NCBI GenBank assembly: GCA_024233085.1
Contig: JACKQC010000004.1
Coordinates: forward strand, 1-64,000
Length of the DNA: 64,000 bases
Source of the DNA: Akkermansiaceae bacterium
GTDB taxonomy: Bacteria; Verrucomicrobiota; Verrucomicrobiia; Verrucomicrobiales; DEV007
Direction: 5' to 3'
The position numbers and the translations under genes are program-made. Below the pieces are notes generated by a model. It was not told where the DNA came from. It searched no databases and was given only the letters and a program-made list of their open reading frames with translations. Every line of letters starts with the position of its first letter. Position 1 is the stretch's first letter. This document shows positions 8,548 through 17,757 of the stretch, piece after piece.

Positions 8548-9630
8548 ATGACCCAGGAACACATCCGCCTTCACATCCCCGGTCCCGTCGAGGTCTCGCC
8601 AGACACCTATGCCGCCATGGCGGCGCCGATGATCGGCCACCGCGGCAAGGATTTCCAGGCGCTCTACGCGGGCATCCAGCCGCGATTGCAGGAGCTTTTC
8701 CAGACGAGGCAACCCGTCTTCCTCAGCACCTCGTCCGCCTGGGGCGTCATGGAGGGCGCCATCCGCAACCTGGTGATCAAGAAAGTGCTGTGCTGCTGCT
8801 CCGGCGCCTTCTCGGACAAGTGGGTCGATGTCGCGGCGCGCTGCGGCAAGCAGGCGGAAGCCCTCCAGTTCGAATGGGGCGAGCCGGTCGATCCCGCCGC
8901 GCTGGAGGCCAGGCTGGCGACGGGCGAGTTCGACACCGTCACCTTCATCCACAACGAAACCTCGACCGGCGTGATGAACCCGCTCGAGGAAATCGCCGCC
9001 GCGGTGCGGAAATTCGACGACGTGCTGCTGGTGGTGGACACGGTCTCGTCCTTTTCGGTGGTCCCGACCGCCTTCGATGAACTGGGCCTCGGAGTCATGC
9101 TGACCGGGAGCCAGAAAGCCCTCGCGCTGCCGCCCGGGCTCGCGCTTTTCGCGGTGTCGGAGGCCGCCTACGCCCGCGCCGAGCGGGTGAACGACCGCGG
9201 CTACTACTTCGACTTCATCGAGTTCAGGAAAAACCAGGAAAAGGACATGACGCCGAGCACGCCGTGCATCGCGACGATCCACGGCCTGCGCCATCAGTTG
9301 AACCGCATTTTCACCGAGGGCGTCGCCAACCGCCACGCGCGGCACGAGCACCTGAACGCCAAGGTCGCCCGGTGGGTCGAGTCGAAGGGCTTCGAATTTT
9401 TCGCGCCCGAAGGCTACCGCTCCAAAGCGCTGACCTGCGTGAAAAACAATCTCGGCATCGATGTCGCCGCCCTCCAGAAACGGCTCCGCGACGATCACCG
9501 CCTCGCCCTCGACGGCGGCTACGGCAAGATCAAGGGCACGACCTTCCGCCTCTCGAACATGGGCGACGAAACCGACGAGACGATCGACAATCTGCTCGCC
9601 GCGCTCGACGACGCCCTCGGAAAGCTCTGA
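8548..9630 (+). CDS. Class V PLP aminotransferase (alanine/serine-glyoxylate aminotransferase family)
   Basis: Cytosolic fold-type I PLP enzyme, 360 aa, that would move an amino group between alanine or serine and glyoxylate, or a related pair. Visible family marks are the N-terminal IPGPVEVSP, the substrate-loop HNETSTGVMNP, the cofactor aspartate in VVDTVSSF, the PLP lysine K190 in TGSQKALALPPGL, and the C-terminal GYGKIKGTTFRLSNMGD. Substrate preference cannot be set from sequence; phosphoserine aminotransferase-like function is possible since the family overlaps. It follows the methyltransferase after a 248-bp gap with no gene, and is convergent with the S4/LptA gene. Confidence 0.9.
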   Translation: MTQEHIRLHIPGPVEVSPDTYAAMAAPMIGHRGKDFQALYAGIQPRLQELFQTRQPVFLSTSSAWGVMEGAIRNLVIKKVLCCCSGAFSDKWVDVAARCGKQAEALQFEWGEPVDPAALEARLATGEFDTVTFIHNETSTGVMNPLEEIAAAVRKFDDVLLVVDTVSSFSVVPTAFDELGLGVMLTGSQKALALPPGLALFAVSEAAYARAERVNDRGYYFDFIEFRKNQEKDMTPSTPCIATIHGLRHQLNRIFTEGVANRHARHEHLNAKVARWVESKGFEFFAPEGYRSKALTCVKNNLGIDVAALQKRLRDDHRLALDGGYGKIKGTTFRLSNMGDETDETIDNLLAALDDALGKL

Positions 9631-9674
9631 CGCGGGAGTTTTCCCGCCGCGACCCATTCGGGAAGGCGCTCGCC

Positions 9675-10604
9675 CTACTTTTTCTTCTTCAGCCCGCCGA
9701 GGTTCAGCTCGATCTTGTGGGGGCCTTTGATCTCCCACTTCCCGCTCGCCCGCGCGACCCGGACGTAGGTTTCGTCCGAAGTCGCCCGGAGAATCTGCGG
9801 GCCCGATTTCACCGCCGGGCTGCCGGTGAGAATGACTTCGTCCCCGGCGGCGTTGTAGGTCGCCTTGTCACAACGCACCAGCACCCAGTCCGGCGCGCCC
9901 TCGGGCTTGGCCTTGATGACCACGCCCCCGACGGCCGCCAGGCCGGTGAGCGCCCCGGTCGCCGCGTCGGTCTCGGGCGCGATTTCGTCGGCGAAGACGA
10001 TGAGGTTTTCGGAAATCTTGAAGCTCAGCGCGGTTTCCTTCGGCTCGAAATCGAGGGCGGCCGCGTTTCTCCCGCCGAAAACCGCGGCCAGGGATAAGAA
10101 CGCGAGCATCCACAGAGGCGCGCGGAAGGCGCGGTCGAATTTCCGGTAGAGCGCCTCGCGGTCTTCCGCTTCGGCGAGGACCTCGTCGAGATCGCGCCTT
10201 TCCTTTTTCGAGGGGCGGCCCGTGCCGGCCTCGCGCGGCTCCGGCTCGGCGAGCGCCCGCTCCCGGCGACGCGCGGCGGCGGCTTCGCAGAGTTCCGGAG
10301 GCGTGCGGTCCTCCAGGAAATCGGCCACCAGTTTCGCCCCGACCCGGCGTTTCAGCACCGCGCGCACCGCCACCGTGCGAACGAGGTCGCCCGACTCGGT
10401 CTCCACCGTCAGTTCGTCGCCCACGCGCAACGCCCGTGAAGGCTTCACCGCCTGCCCCTGGCAACGCACCCGCCCCAACCGGCACGCGTCGGCGGCCTGC
10501 GTGCGGGTCTTGAAAAGCCGCACCGCCCAGAGCCAGACATCGGCGCGGGCGGTCTCGATCAGGTCTTTGGCGGCGGCGGACGAGGGAGAAACGGGAGCGC
10601 TCAT
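9675..10604 (-). CDS. S4 RNA-binding (Hsp15-like) domain fused to LptA/OstA-like domain
   Basis: A 309-aa frame joining two unrelated parts. Residues 22-70 are an S4 domain (VWLWAVRLFKTRTQAADACR), and residues 129-140 (GRPSKKERRDLD) are the usual basic tail of Hsp15-type proteins, which bind stalled 50S subunits. Residues 163-184 form a membrane or signal segment (WMLAFLSLAAVFGG...AAAL), followed by a beta-rich LptA-like domain (185-305) with CDKATYNAAGDEVILTG, a family involved in lipopolysaccharide transport through the periplasm. There is no stop between them; Met166 is the only ATG near the border and would leave a signal peptide with no basic N-region. The start at 10604 was preferred to 10655 because the upstream residues do not match the S4 family. 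Confidence 0.75.
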   Translation of the reverse strand: MSAPVSPSSAAAKDLIETARADVWLWAVRLFKTRTQAADACRLGRVRCQGQAVKPSRALRVGDELTVETESGDLVRTVAVRAVLKRRVGAKLVADFLEDRTPPELCEAAAARRRERALAEPEPREAGTGRPSKKERRDLDEVLAEAEDREALYRKFDRAFRAPLWMLAFLSLAAVFGGRNAAALDFEPKETALSFKISENLIVFADEIAPETDAATGALTGLAAVGGVVIKAKPEGAPDWVLVRCDKATYNAAGDEVILTGSPAVKSGPQILRATSDETYVRVARASGKWEIKGPHKIELNLGGLKKKK

Positions 10605-10705
10605 GAGAGGCCCCATCCTAGCCCTCGGGAGGCGGTGGATGCAACTCACATCCAAATCGTAATATCAGACTTTATGAAAATTTCGGATTTTTAAAAAAAT
10701 TTCGC

Positions 10706-10733
10706 TTGTGCTAGAAGCAATGTTTTTTATAAT
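10706..10733 (+). promoter_or_regulatory. Sigma-70-like promoter for the P-loop gene
   Basis: In an AT-rich stretch, TTGTGC (10706-10711) and a perfect TATAAT (10728-10733) are separated by 16 bases, placing transcription start near 10740 and giving a leader of about 20 nt before the ATG at 10762. Confidence 0.6.
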
Positions 10734-10761
10734 TTCCACACATTCGCATCCGCATCGTGCC

Positions 10762-11475
10762 ATGAAAAAGCTCATCGTCATCCTCAACGACCTGGAGGCC
10801 TCCGGCAAGTCCACCGTCTCCCGGGCCATTTCCACCTACCTCTCGGATCACGAAATCCGACACCAACTCGTCACGTCGGACGAAAGAGACGTCGACGAAC
10901 ACTTCGAAGGCGAGTTCTGGGACATGGACGAAGAAATCGAGCTGTCCCAGATCATCCGCGCTCTCGACAAGAACCAGGCCGTCGTCATCGACGTCGCCAG
11001 CGGCCTTGCCCGCAACTGGGCCGACTTCTGCGAAGCCGAGGAACTCGACACGCTCCTGGCCGAGATGGATGTCGAGATGACGCTCGTCATTCCCGAGCAT
11101 CCCTCCGAGCGCTGCAACGAGGAGATTGTCGATCTCGTGGATCTCTTTTCCGACCAGGCCGACTACGTCATCGCCCACCTGCCGCTCGAGCCCAAGGGTT
11201 CCGTCCCGAACAAGTGGAAGGGCAGTTACGCCGCGAAGGCCACCAATTATCTCGGTGCCGTGTGTCTGAACCTCCCCGCGATCGGCGACGACCTCGCCAC
11301 CGCCCTCGAATCCTCCGGGCTCGATCTCTGCGGCGCCATCGACCAGATGGAAAACCTCCCGCGCTTCGCCGAAGTCCAGCTCACCCAGTGGATCGAGGCC
11401 TGCACCGAAACCCTGCAGCGGGCCGAGGATTACCTCATTCCCGAAACCTCCGACGGTCTCGTCGGCGCGATCTGA
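10762..11475 (+). CDS. P-loop NTPase of unknown function (ParA/MinD-like N-terminus)
   Basis: 237 aa, acidic, no signal peptide or membrane span. The N-terminus has a strand followed by a Walker A-type loop, LNDLEASGKST, with K16; it lacks the signature lysine of the KGGxGKT deviant Walker motif, so it is not a typical ParA. A possible Walker B is VVIDVASG (about residues 73-80). The middle and C-terminal regions match nothing I recognise. It is a single-gene unit with its own promoter and a strong terminator, unlinked in strand to either neighbour. A start at 10708 would place the promoter inside the gene, so 10762 was chosen. A regulator, a partition-like factor or a small-molecule kinase are all possible. 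Confidence 0.7.
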   Translation: MKKLIVILNDLEASGKSTVSRAISTYLSDHEIRHQLVTSDERDVDEHFEGEFWDMDEEIELSQIIRALDKNQAVVIDVASGLARNWADFCEAEELDTLLAEMDVEMTLVIPEHPSERCNEEIVDLVDLFSDQADYVIAHLPLEPKGSVPNKWKGSYAAKATNYLGAVCLNLPAIGDDLATALESSGLDLCGAIDQMENLPRFAEVQLTQWIEACTETLQRAEDYLIPETSDGLVGAI

Positions 11476-11527
11476 CCGAGCCTTCCTTTCGAAGAACGCC
11501 GAACCCCCGCGTTGCGAATTCTCGAAA

Positions 11528-11563
11528 AACCTTCCCGGCGACCTCGCCGGGAAGGTTTTTTTT
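11528..11563 (+). terminator. Intrinsic terminator of the P-loop gene
   Basis: A perfect 14-bp stem, AACCTTCCCGGCGA with TCGCCGGGAAGGTT, is followed by a run of T to 11563. It lies 53 bp after the stop codon and is the clearest terminator in the window. Confidence 0.9.
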
Positions 11564-11676
11564 GGCCAGGAAGCTGCGCGAGAGACTCGTTCCATGATTG
11601 GCGGAACGAGCGTGCCACGGGAAATGCAGGTATTGCAAAAAGGAAGGGATGAAGTACGAACTCCGCCCAACGACGA

Positions 11677-14600
11677 TCACTTACCCAGGGGACGAATCCC
11701 AAAGACGTAGACATTTGACGAAGCAATGGACGAACAGCCGCGGAGCTTGGCCTCTAAGTCGGATTGCTCTCCAGCCCCTGAAACGATCGCGAGCTGCCAT
11801 TCACCGCGATCCACTTCCAGCGCAACGATTGAATTGCCTACGAGAAGTTGTCGGGAGGGTACGGTGATGCCAGCAATACGCGGGTGGAGCGCGGCGGAGC
11901 CATCGTAACGCGCTCCCTGTCGCTTCCCTTTCCGATCGATCCAGAAGAGTCCCGAGCCACCGGCGTCTTGGGCGATGGCGCCATCTGGGGAGGCCACCTC
12001 TGCGGCGATCTTTCCAGGCTCCCTATCATACCAGCCCCGCCATTTGCCGTCGGCTCCGAGCGCCCAGCAGCCCCAGCCCGCGGCGATGGCGACCGACGGG
12101 GGTAGCCCCTCGGGCACCCACTTCTGATTCGGCGTGCCTGCGAGGGCCGCCACGCTCCCATCGGCGAGGAGGGCAAAGGCGGGGTTGTTCTTCAAGTCGA
12201 CTTTCACGGCGTGTCCGGGCAGGGAAGCCGGGACGGCGGCATGCGGTGCGGTGACCGGCCCGGGGGTGAAGCCTTCGCCTCCCGTTCCGAACACCTCGCC
12301 CCGTTCATTGAGAAAGACCGCCTTGCCGGTTCCCGCCTTCGCCTCGACGATTCCGGCCAAGCTCAAAGTGGGATCGGGAATGGGGCGGTCAATTAGTACG
12401 GGGCTTGAGTCGATTCCCGAAGACCAGAGCCGCACCGTGCCGTCCGATAGCAGCGCCACGGCCATGGCTCCCTTGTCATCCGGGTTTGAACCCACCGAAA
12501 TGGCCACCACGTTGTTGCCGAGGTCGGCGGGTAGCTTGGCGAGGCCGTTGTCATCGGGTTGAGAGCCGATGGGCTTGCCATCGCGGCGATAGACCTCGAG
12601 GCGTCCGGCGACGGTGGGACGCTTGGGAATGGGCAGGGGGAAGGAGACGGCGGCGGCCGGCGCGGTGGTTTCCGGCTTCGGGGCGGGGGGCGGGGAGGCG
12701 GCCCCGTCCTTGGCCCCGGTCCAGTCGTCCGGCTTCAGGTTCGCGACGGGCTTGAGGGCGATCACGTAGTCGCCGATGGGATAGAGCTTCCAGCAGCCGG
12801 CGGCCTTGGCTTCGCAGTATTTCGTGTCGAACCCTCCCAGTTTCCCGCGGTCCCCCCAGAACCGCCACTGATCCTCCCCTTCCCGGAGGGCGGCGGCGGC
12901 CAACATACCGTCTTCGAATTTTCCCTGGGCCAGGGTAACATCGCGAATGTCTCGTGGGGTGCCCGCGATCTTGTCGATGCCTTGAGGAACTCCGGGAGCA
13001 GCGCTGCTGAAGGAAAGGCGGCCTCGATTGTCGGCCACGAAGAGGGTCTCTGTGAAGAAGACCGAGTCGCCGGGCTTGGGACTCATGTTGCTCGTCCAGC
13101 GGGTATCGCCAAACCGTTCAATGTTCCATGTCGTATTGGATCGGCCCAGAATCCAACTGGTTCTTCCAAGAGCAAAGACCTGAAGGGCGCCCTTCGCGAC
13201 GGATGGCGGAATTTCGCATTGGAGTAAGGCATTGTCTCCAGTCGCCAGAGGAATACCGGAAGAGGTCAGCCCCAGAATGTGCCGTTCGCTGATGGATATG
13301 GCGGTCAGGTCTTTCCAGGAAGCCACGGATTCGAAGAGATCCTTCGACTGAGTCGCCGAGTCCGACAGGAACAGCATGGTGGCGGTCCCATCTCCGTGGA
13401 GAACAGCACTGATATGACGACCTCCCGACAGAGCGACCCCGGGTTTGAGTTCGTTGGGCAGGTAGGAAGCGGACCGCTGATTCAGCAGGCGAACCTTTCC
13501 CTCTCGATCCAAGGAGAGGGGATACATGAATCGACTACTGATGGATGAGTAACCCCACAAATCCACCACCTCCCCCATGTCCGCCGGGACGCCGCCGAAT
13601 TCCTTGCGGAAGGTCGCCTCGTCCACCGGCTTCCCATCCAGCCGCCACGCCACGACCCGGCAGGGGGTGGTGGGAAGCTCGGGGCGCTTCAGAGGGAAGG
13701 GATTGACGGGGATAGGCTTCCAGCCAAAGGGATTTTTCAGGGTGCCAGCTGGGGCGGATGCGATGGCAGGGCTGGCGGGTGCGGTGGGGGCCGGCGACGT
13801 TGCGGGAACGCCGATTTCGAGGACGAGGCGGAAGCCGCTCCACGAATACCGGGATTGGGGAAAAGCGCCGACAGAATGGGACGACAGAAGCTTCGCTTTG
13901 GCACCTCCTTCCGACCAACTCGATGGAGAAATGGAGCGACTCCCTTTTGCTGGATTAGAGATGTCCTGTAACCACTCGCCTGCGTTTCCGCCCAAATCGA
14001 AAATTTTAAACTCGTTCGGGGGAAAGCTCATCACCGGTGCAGTGGTAGGAAATCCATCGTCGTAATCATCCAGATATTGGGCGTCCTCTTCCGTACTCGG
14101 TGCCTTTGCTTTGCGGCTGGCGTCGCTGAAGTTGCCCACTCCATTCGGGGGAGGCCAACCCGTGCCCCACGGATATTCACCGCTCGCAGCTATCAGCCAT
14201 TCTGCCCGGGTCGGTAGCCTGTAGATCAGGCCTTCCTTCTGGCTCATCCAGGCGCAGAACGCATTGGCGTCGTCCCAGCTCACCCTTATCACCGGGTGAT
14301 CCTCTGATCGGTCCCTCAGCGGGAAACCGTCGATGGTTTGGATTTTCCACTCTTCATTGACTTTCAAGGGACTGGCCATTGCGTAGGTTGCAAAGTCCTT
14401 CCACCTAGTCTCATGAATACAAAACAGCACGTTCGTCCCCGGCACGGGCACGAACTTCATGCCGAGGCTGTTCTCGAAGGGATTCTCCTTGGTGGCGGCG
14501 GCGAGATCGGAGGGAGACGGAGCGCGGGCACTCTTGCCCGCTGCATCGGAAGGGGAGACAGCCATGGCGGCGGATTCCGTTGTAGCAGCGATCGCCGGTG

Positions 14601-16515
14601 AGGAGGGCTTTTCGAGCCCTTGGCGATACGCGACCACCGCATCCGCCAGTTCAAACTCGCGGGCCTTGGTCAACTCCCTCTCCAAGGCTTGGAGCGACTG
14701 GCGCAGTTTGGCGTCCAGATCATCGCGGATTTTCTGGCGCTCCGTTTCCCAGGTTTGCCGCAGGGCGGCCAGCTCCGCGGGCGATCCCTCGGGCAGGTCG
14801 GGCAGGGTGGCGGATTGTCCCACCGCCGCCACCGGATCGGTGATCGCGGCGGCCAGACTCTTCTGGAGCGCTTCGACCCGGGCCTTTTCGCCGCGAAAGG
14901 CCTTGGCCAAGGTCAGATTGCCTCCATCGGCGGCCTGGTTGAGCCGGGCATCGAGACCGCGCAGATAATTGGTCGCCAGGGCGCTGACCTGGGACTTCCG
15001 GGCGCTGAGGTATCCGTCGGCGCGCGTCCGGAAGCCGGGAATGGCCGTCAAGGGGGACTCGGCAGGTTTGGGCGCTTCAGGCTTCGCCTCGACTGCGGGA
15101 GCCGGAGTGGTCGGGGAAACAGGAGCGGAAGCCATCGGCTCCGCCGGAGCGGCTTTGGCAGTGACGGGCTCCGGTTTGGGTTCGGCTGTGGGCTTGGTGG
15201 TTTCGGGAGCGGGAGAGGCCCTTGTCACCGGTGCCTTCGCAGGAGATTGGGCCACCGAAGATGGAGGAGCGGAGGGATTGGAGGGTTGGGGCGGCGGTAC
15301 CGGCGAGGTGGGAGGATTTGATTTCGGGTTCGAGGGTTTGGCCTTTGGTTTGGATTCCGGACCTTTGCCAGATGGCTGAGCCGTTCCGACCGCTGCCACG
15401 GAGGGCTTTCCGGCGGGTTCTGGCGGTGCCGTCTTTTCCGTCTCCTTTCCGCCTCGGGTCGCCATCATGGCCAAGCCGACGATCATGGCGGCCGTCGCGC
15501 CGATTCCGAGAAAAAGCGGGAGCTTCGATCGCTCCTTGGTGGCCACGTGATCTCCGGGTTTTGCCGAGCCCCCCTTCCTTACCGAGGTGGTCGCCGGCAC
15601 CGCGACGGGCACCGCCTCGCCGTCCTCTCCCGCCTCTACCCGGGCCATGGGGCGCGAGAAAATTGCGTCCAGATCGGCACGGATCGCCGAAGCCGTTGGA
15701 TAGCGGTAATCGGGATCGGAAGCCGTCGCCTTGGTCACGATTTCGTCGATACGCGGATCGATCCCGTGCACCAGCACACTGGGCGGCTGGAAGCTTCCCC
15801 GCGGCAGCTTGCCGGTGAGCAGTTGGTAAAGCATTATTCCCACCGCGTAAAGATCGGCGCGGTGATCGACCGTTCGCCCCGCCTCCAGCGCCTCGGGCGC
15901 CACGAAGTCCGGCGTGCCTATCGCCACGTTGGTCATCGTGAGGGCTGGCACCGAGTCGCCCGATTCCTCGCCGAACTTCTTGGCCAGCCCGAAGTCGGCG
16001 ATTTTCACCCGCCCCTCTTGGTTGAGCAGGACGTTGGCCGGTTTGATATCCCGATGGACGATTCCGTTGCCGTGGGCGTAATCGAGTGCATCGAGGACAT
16101 GCGCCACGATCGCCAGCGCCTGATCCTGGGGCAGTTGGCCACCGTGGTGATGGAGATATTGGTGAATATCCATCCCGTCCACAAATTCCATCACGAAGTA
16201 GAGTTGCCCCTCCTCCGTCTCGCCGAAATCATAAACGGAAATGATGGCCGGGTGATTCAATTTGGCCATGGCTCGAGCCTCCTGAAGAAAGCGAGCCGCG
16301 AAATTCAGTTCATCTTCGCCGCAAGTAAAATTTTCGGGCAGGACCTTGATGGCCACGTCCCGGTCGAGCTTGGCTTGGCGGCCCCGATATACCGCTCCCA
16401 TGCCGCCCCGGCCGATGATGCCGATGATCTCGTATTGCGGCAGCATCTGCTGGAGATGCTCCGGAGGTGGGGGTTCCCAATGAGGTGACGAGGCAGAAGT
16501 GGGATTGCCTGACAT
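11677..16515 (-). CDS. Membrane Ser/Thr protein kinase with FGE-fold domain and C-terminal propeller-like region
   Basis: 1612 aa from Met at 16515 (an upstream frame to 16662 lacks domain content). Order: active-looking Hanks-type kinase, residues 25-290, with GRGGMGAVY, K57, HRDIKPAN (154-161) and DFG (174-176); TM helix about 332-353; a long Pro/Ala/Lys linker to about 490; a helical region with coiled-coil character (495-640); an FGE-sulfatase fold (680-920) with NSLGMKFVPVPG, RVSWDDANAFC, RLPTRAEW and GGNAGEW; then about 650 residues of repeated beta-rich segments like RCC1 propellers. The FGE part lacks the C-terminal cysteine pair that makes formylglycine, so it is probably a binding domain. 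The kinase would face the cytosol and the rest the periplasm, forming a sensor. Confidence 0.88.
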   Translation of the reverse strand: MSGNPTSASSPHWEPPPPEHLQQMLPQYEIIGIIGRGGMGAVYRGRQAKLDRDVAIKVLPENFTCGEDELNFAARFLQEARAMAKLNHPAIISVYDFGETEEGQLYFVMEFVDGMDIHQYLHHHGGQLPQDQALAIVAHVLDALDYAHGNGIVHRDIKPANVLLNQEGRVKIADFGLAKKFGEESGDSVPALTMTNVAIGTPDFVAPEALEAGRTVDHRADLYAVGIMLYQLLTGKLPRGSFQPPSVLVHGIDPRIDEIVTKATASDPDYRYPTASAIRADLDAIFSRPMARVEAGEDGEAVPVAVPATTSVRKGGSAKPGDHVATKERSKLPLFLGIGATAAMIVGLAMMATRGGKETEKTAPPEPAGKPSVAAVGTAQPSGKGPESKPKAKPSNPKSNPPTSPVPPPQPSNPSAPPSSVAQSPAKAPVTRASPAPETTKPTAEPKPEPVTAKAAPAEPMASAPVSPTTPAPAVEAKPEAPKPAESPLTAIPGFRTRADGYLSARKSQVSALATNYLRGLDARLNQAADGGNLTLAKAFRGEKARVEALQKSLAAAITDPVAAVGQSATLPDLPEGSPAELAALRQTWETERQKIRDDLDAKLRQSLQALERELTKAREFELADAVVAYRQGLEKPSSPAIAATTESAAMAVSPSDAAGKSARAPSPSDLAAATKENPFENSLGMKFVPVPGTNVLFCIHETRWKDFATYAMASPLKVNEEWKIQTIDGFPLRDRSEDHPVIRVSWDDANAFCAWMSQKEGLIYRLPTRAEWLIAASGEYPWGTGWPPPNGVGNFSDASRKAKAPSTEEDAQYLDDYDDGFPTTAPVMSFPPNEFKIFDLGGNAGEWLQDISNPAKGSRSISPSSWSEGGAKAKLLSSHSVGAFPQSRYSWSGFRLVLEIGVPATSPAPTAPASPAIASAPAGTLKNPFGWKPIPVNPFPLKRPELPTTPCRVVAWRLDGKPVDEATFRKEFGGVPADMGEVVDLWGYSSISSRFMYPLSLDREGKVRLLNQRSASYLPNELKPGVALSGGRHISAVLHGDGTATMLFLSDSATQSKDLFESVASWKDLTAISISERHILGLTSSGIPLATGDNALLQCEIPPSVAKGALQVFALGRTSWILGRSNTTWNIERFGDTRWTSNMSPKPGDSVFFTETLFVADNRGRLSFSSAAPGVPQGIDKIAGTPRDIRDVTLAQGKFEDGMLAAAALREGEDQWRFWGDRGKLGGFDTKYCEAKAAGCWKLYPIGDYVIALKPVANLKPDDWTGAKDGAASPPPAPKPETTAPAAAVSFPLPIPKRPTVAGRLEVYRRDGKPIGSQPDDNGLAKLPADLGNNVVAISVGSNPDDKGAMAVALLSDGTVRLWSSGIDSSPVLIDRPIPDPTLSLAGIVEAKAGTGKAVFLNERGEVFGTGGEGFTPGPVTAPHAAVPASLPGHAVKVDLKNNPAFALLADGSVAALAGTPNQKWVPEGLPPSVAIAAGWGCWALGADGKWRGWYDREPGKIAAEVASPDGAIAQDAGGSGLFWIDRKGKRQGARYDGSAALHPRIAGITVPSRQLLVGNSIVALEVDRGEWQLAIVSGAGEQSDLEAKLRGCSSIASSNVYVFGIRPLGK

Positions 16516-16658
16516 ATTTACGTCGGTGTGGTATCGACCGTCAAGATAGGAATGGATAACCATTCCTGGCAAGAGATCTTTTGGCCCCCGGGCTAGGGCA
16601 CGAAAGCCACTCCCAATACCAAAGGAGAAATTGCCGATACCGAGCATCCTCCCCCGCC

Positions 16659-17153
16659 TCACCCGCTCTCAGTCGGTGCCTCCAGCGTTTTCCGCATCGC
16701 GCGATGGGGAATCGTCACCTCGACAAAAGGCGAGCCCTCCGCCGCGTAGCCGAGCCTCTCGTAGAAGCCCGCCACCGACTCCCGCGCGTGCAGGGTCATC
16801 TCCCGAAACCCCCGCGCCGCCGCGAAAACCTCCGCGCGCATCACCAGCGCCGCGCCGATGCCCTCCTCCCGGCGCGACTCGGTGACGGCGACCTGTCGCA
16901 TCCGACAGGCGCCCGGCTTCCCCTCCACCGGCGAAAGAACCAGGCAGCCGATCACCGCGCCCGTCACCGCCTCGAAGGCCCCGAGATGCAGGTCGCCCGA
17001 CTCGGCCGCGAGTTCCTCAGGCGAAAACTCGAGGCCCAGCGGCGCGCGCAGGATCCGCTCCCGCAGTTTCACCGCCTCCCGCCACGCCGCCGCGCCGTGC
17101 GGCATTTCCACGATCGTGATTCCCGGAACGTCCATCATGGTTCGCCCACTCAA
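16659..17153 (-). CDS. GNAT-family N-acetyltransferase
   Basis: Acetyl-CoA-dependent acetyltransferase of about 160 aa, one GNAT domain. The acetyl-CoA loop reads QVAVTESRREEGIGAALV (about residues 88-105), followed by the C-terminal strand-helix with ESVAGFYERLGY. Acceptor unknown; the pattern resembles ElaA/YjdJ-like small acetyltransferases. Start could be 17153, 17138 or 17135, as three Met codons lie within the first seven residues. It lies 143 bp upstream of the kinase start on the same strand, and 45 bp after the DoxX-like gene. Confidence 0.85.
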   Translation of the reverse strand: MSGRTMMDVPGITIVEMPHGAAAWREAVKLRERILRAPLGLEFSPEELAAESGDLHLGAFEAVTGAVIGCLVLSPVEGKPGACRMRQVAVTESRREEGIGAALVMRAEVFAAARGFREMTLHARESVAGFYERLGYAAEGSPFVEVTIPHRAMRKTLEAPTESG

Positions 17154-17198
17154 AGGACGCCGGCCGCCCCTGTCAAATCCGCGGGGCTTTTCACCGGG

Positions 17199-17612
17199 TC
17201 ACGGGCGGCGGGGCACGACCGGCGCCAGCTTCCACACCACCCAGGCGACCGCGTAGAGGCAGGCGTCCTTCGCGATTCCGCCGTGAAGATCGCGCAGCGA
17301 ATCGGCGTTGTTCCCCACCACCAGGAAAATCAGGACCGTCATCGCCAGACTCGCCACCAGGACCGCCCAGCGTTCCAGCCACCCGGCACAGAGGACGAGG
17401 CCGGCCACGATCATGCAACTCCCCAGGATGATCAGAAAGCGATCCGGGTCCGGCCAGAAAAGGCCCGAGCGTTCCACCAGTTGCCGCTGCGTCGCCGTCG
17501 TCAGCAGCATCTTCGGCACCAGACCCTCCCAGATCCACACCAGCCCCAGCGACCAGCGACAGACGAGTTTCAGTTGATAAAGCAGGCTTCGATCAGTGTT
17601 TTCGGTTTTCAT
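17199..17612 (-). CDS. DoxX-like four-helix membrane protein
   Basis: 137 aa from Met at 17612 (an alternative Met lies three codons upstream). Four hydrophobic helices fill the protein, with the DoxX-like signature of an early Trp-rich helix (RWSLGLVWIWEGLVPKML), an ILGSCMIVAG helix and a Trp-containing last helix. Members of this family sit next to oxidoreductases and respiratory genes, but no biochemical role is established. It ends the leftward gene series that begins with the GbsR regulator, though a 145-bp repeat-rich gap separates it from the DUF2071 gene, so co-transcription is uncertain. Confidence 0.75.
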   Translation of the reverse strand: MKTENTDRSLLYQLKLVCRWSLGLVWIWEGLVPKMLLTTATQRQLVERSGLFWPDPDRFLIILGSCMIVAGLVLCAGWLERWAVLVASLAMTVLIFLVVGNNADSLRDLHGGIAKDACLYAVAWVVWKLAPVVPRRP

Positions 17613-17677
17613 GGGATTCATATCAGAGGTTCGATTTCAGGATTCGGATTTCAGAGTCCCCGGAGCCGATCAAAAAG

Positions 17678-17706
17678 ATTCGCGTCCATTCGCGTCCATT
17701 CGCGGC
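17678..17706. repeat. Short direct repeat of the ATTCGCGTCC type
   Basis: ATTCGCGTCC is repeated twice in tandem and followed by ATTCGCGG in the 145-bp gap between the DoxX-like and DUF2071 genes. The same string occurs at 27444-27472. Degenerate GATTCGGATTTC copies flank it at about 17641 and 17764. Confidence 0.7.
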
Positions 17707-17757
17707 TCCAAAAATCTTCGTGTTCGTTCGGGCCCATTTGTGGTCTGGATTTCGGAT

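Noticed and set aside
4889..10604. Stop-codon reassignment explaining two missing stops
   Set aside because: TGA, TAA and TAG are used as normal ends elsewhere in the window, and no in-frame TGA or TAG interrupts conserved domains.
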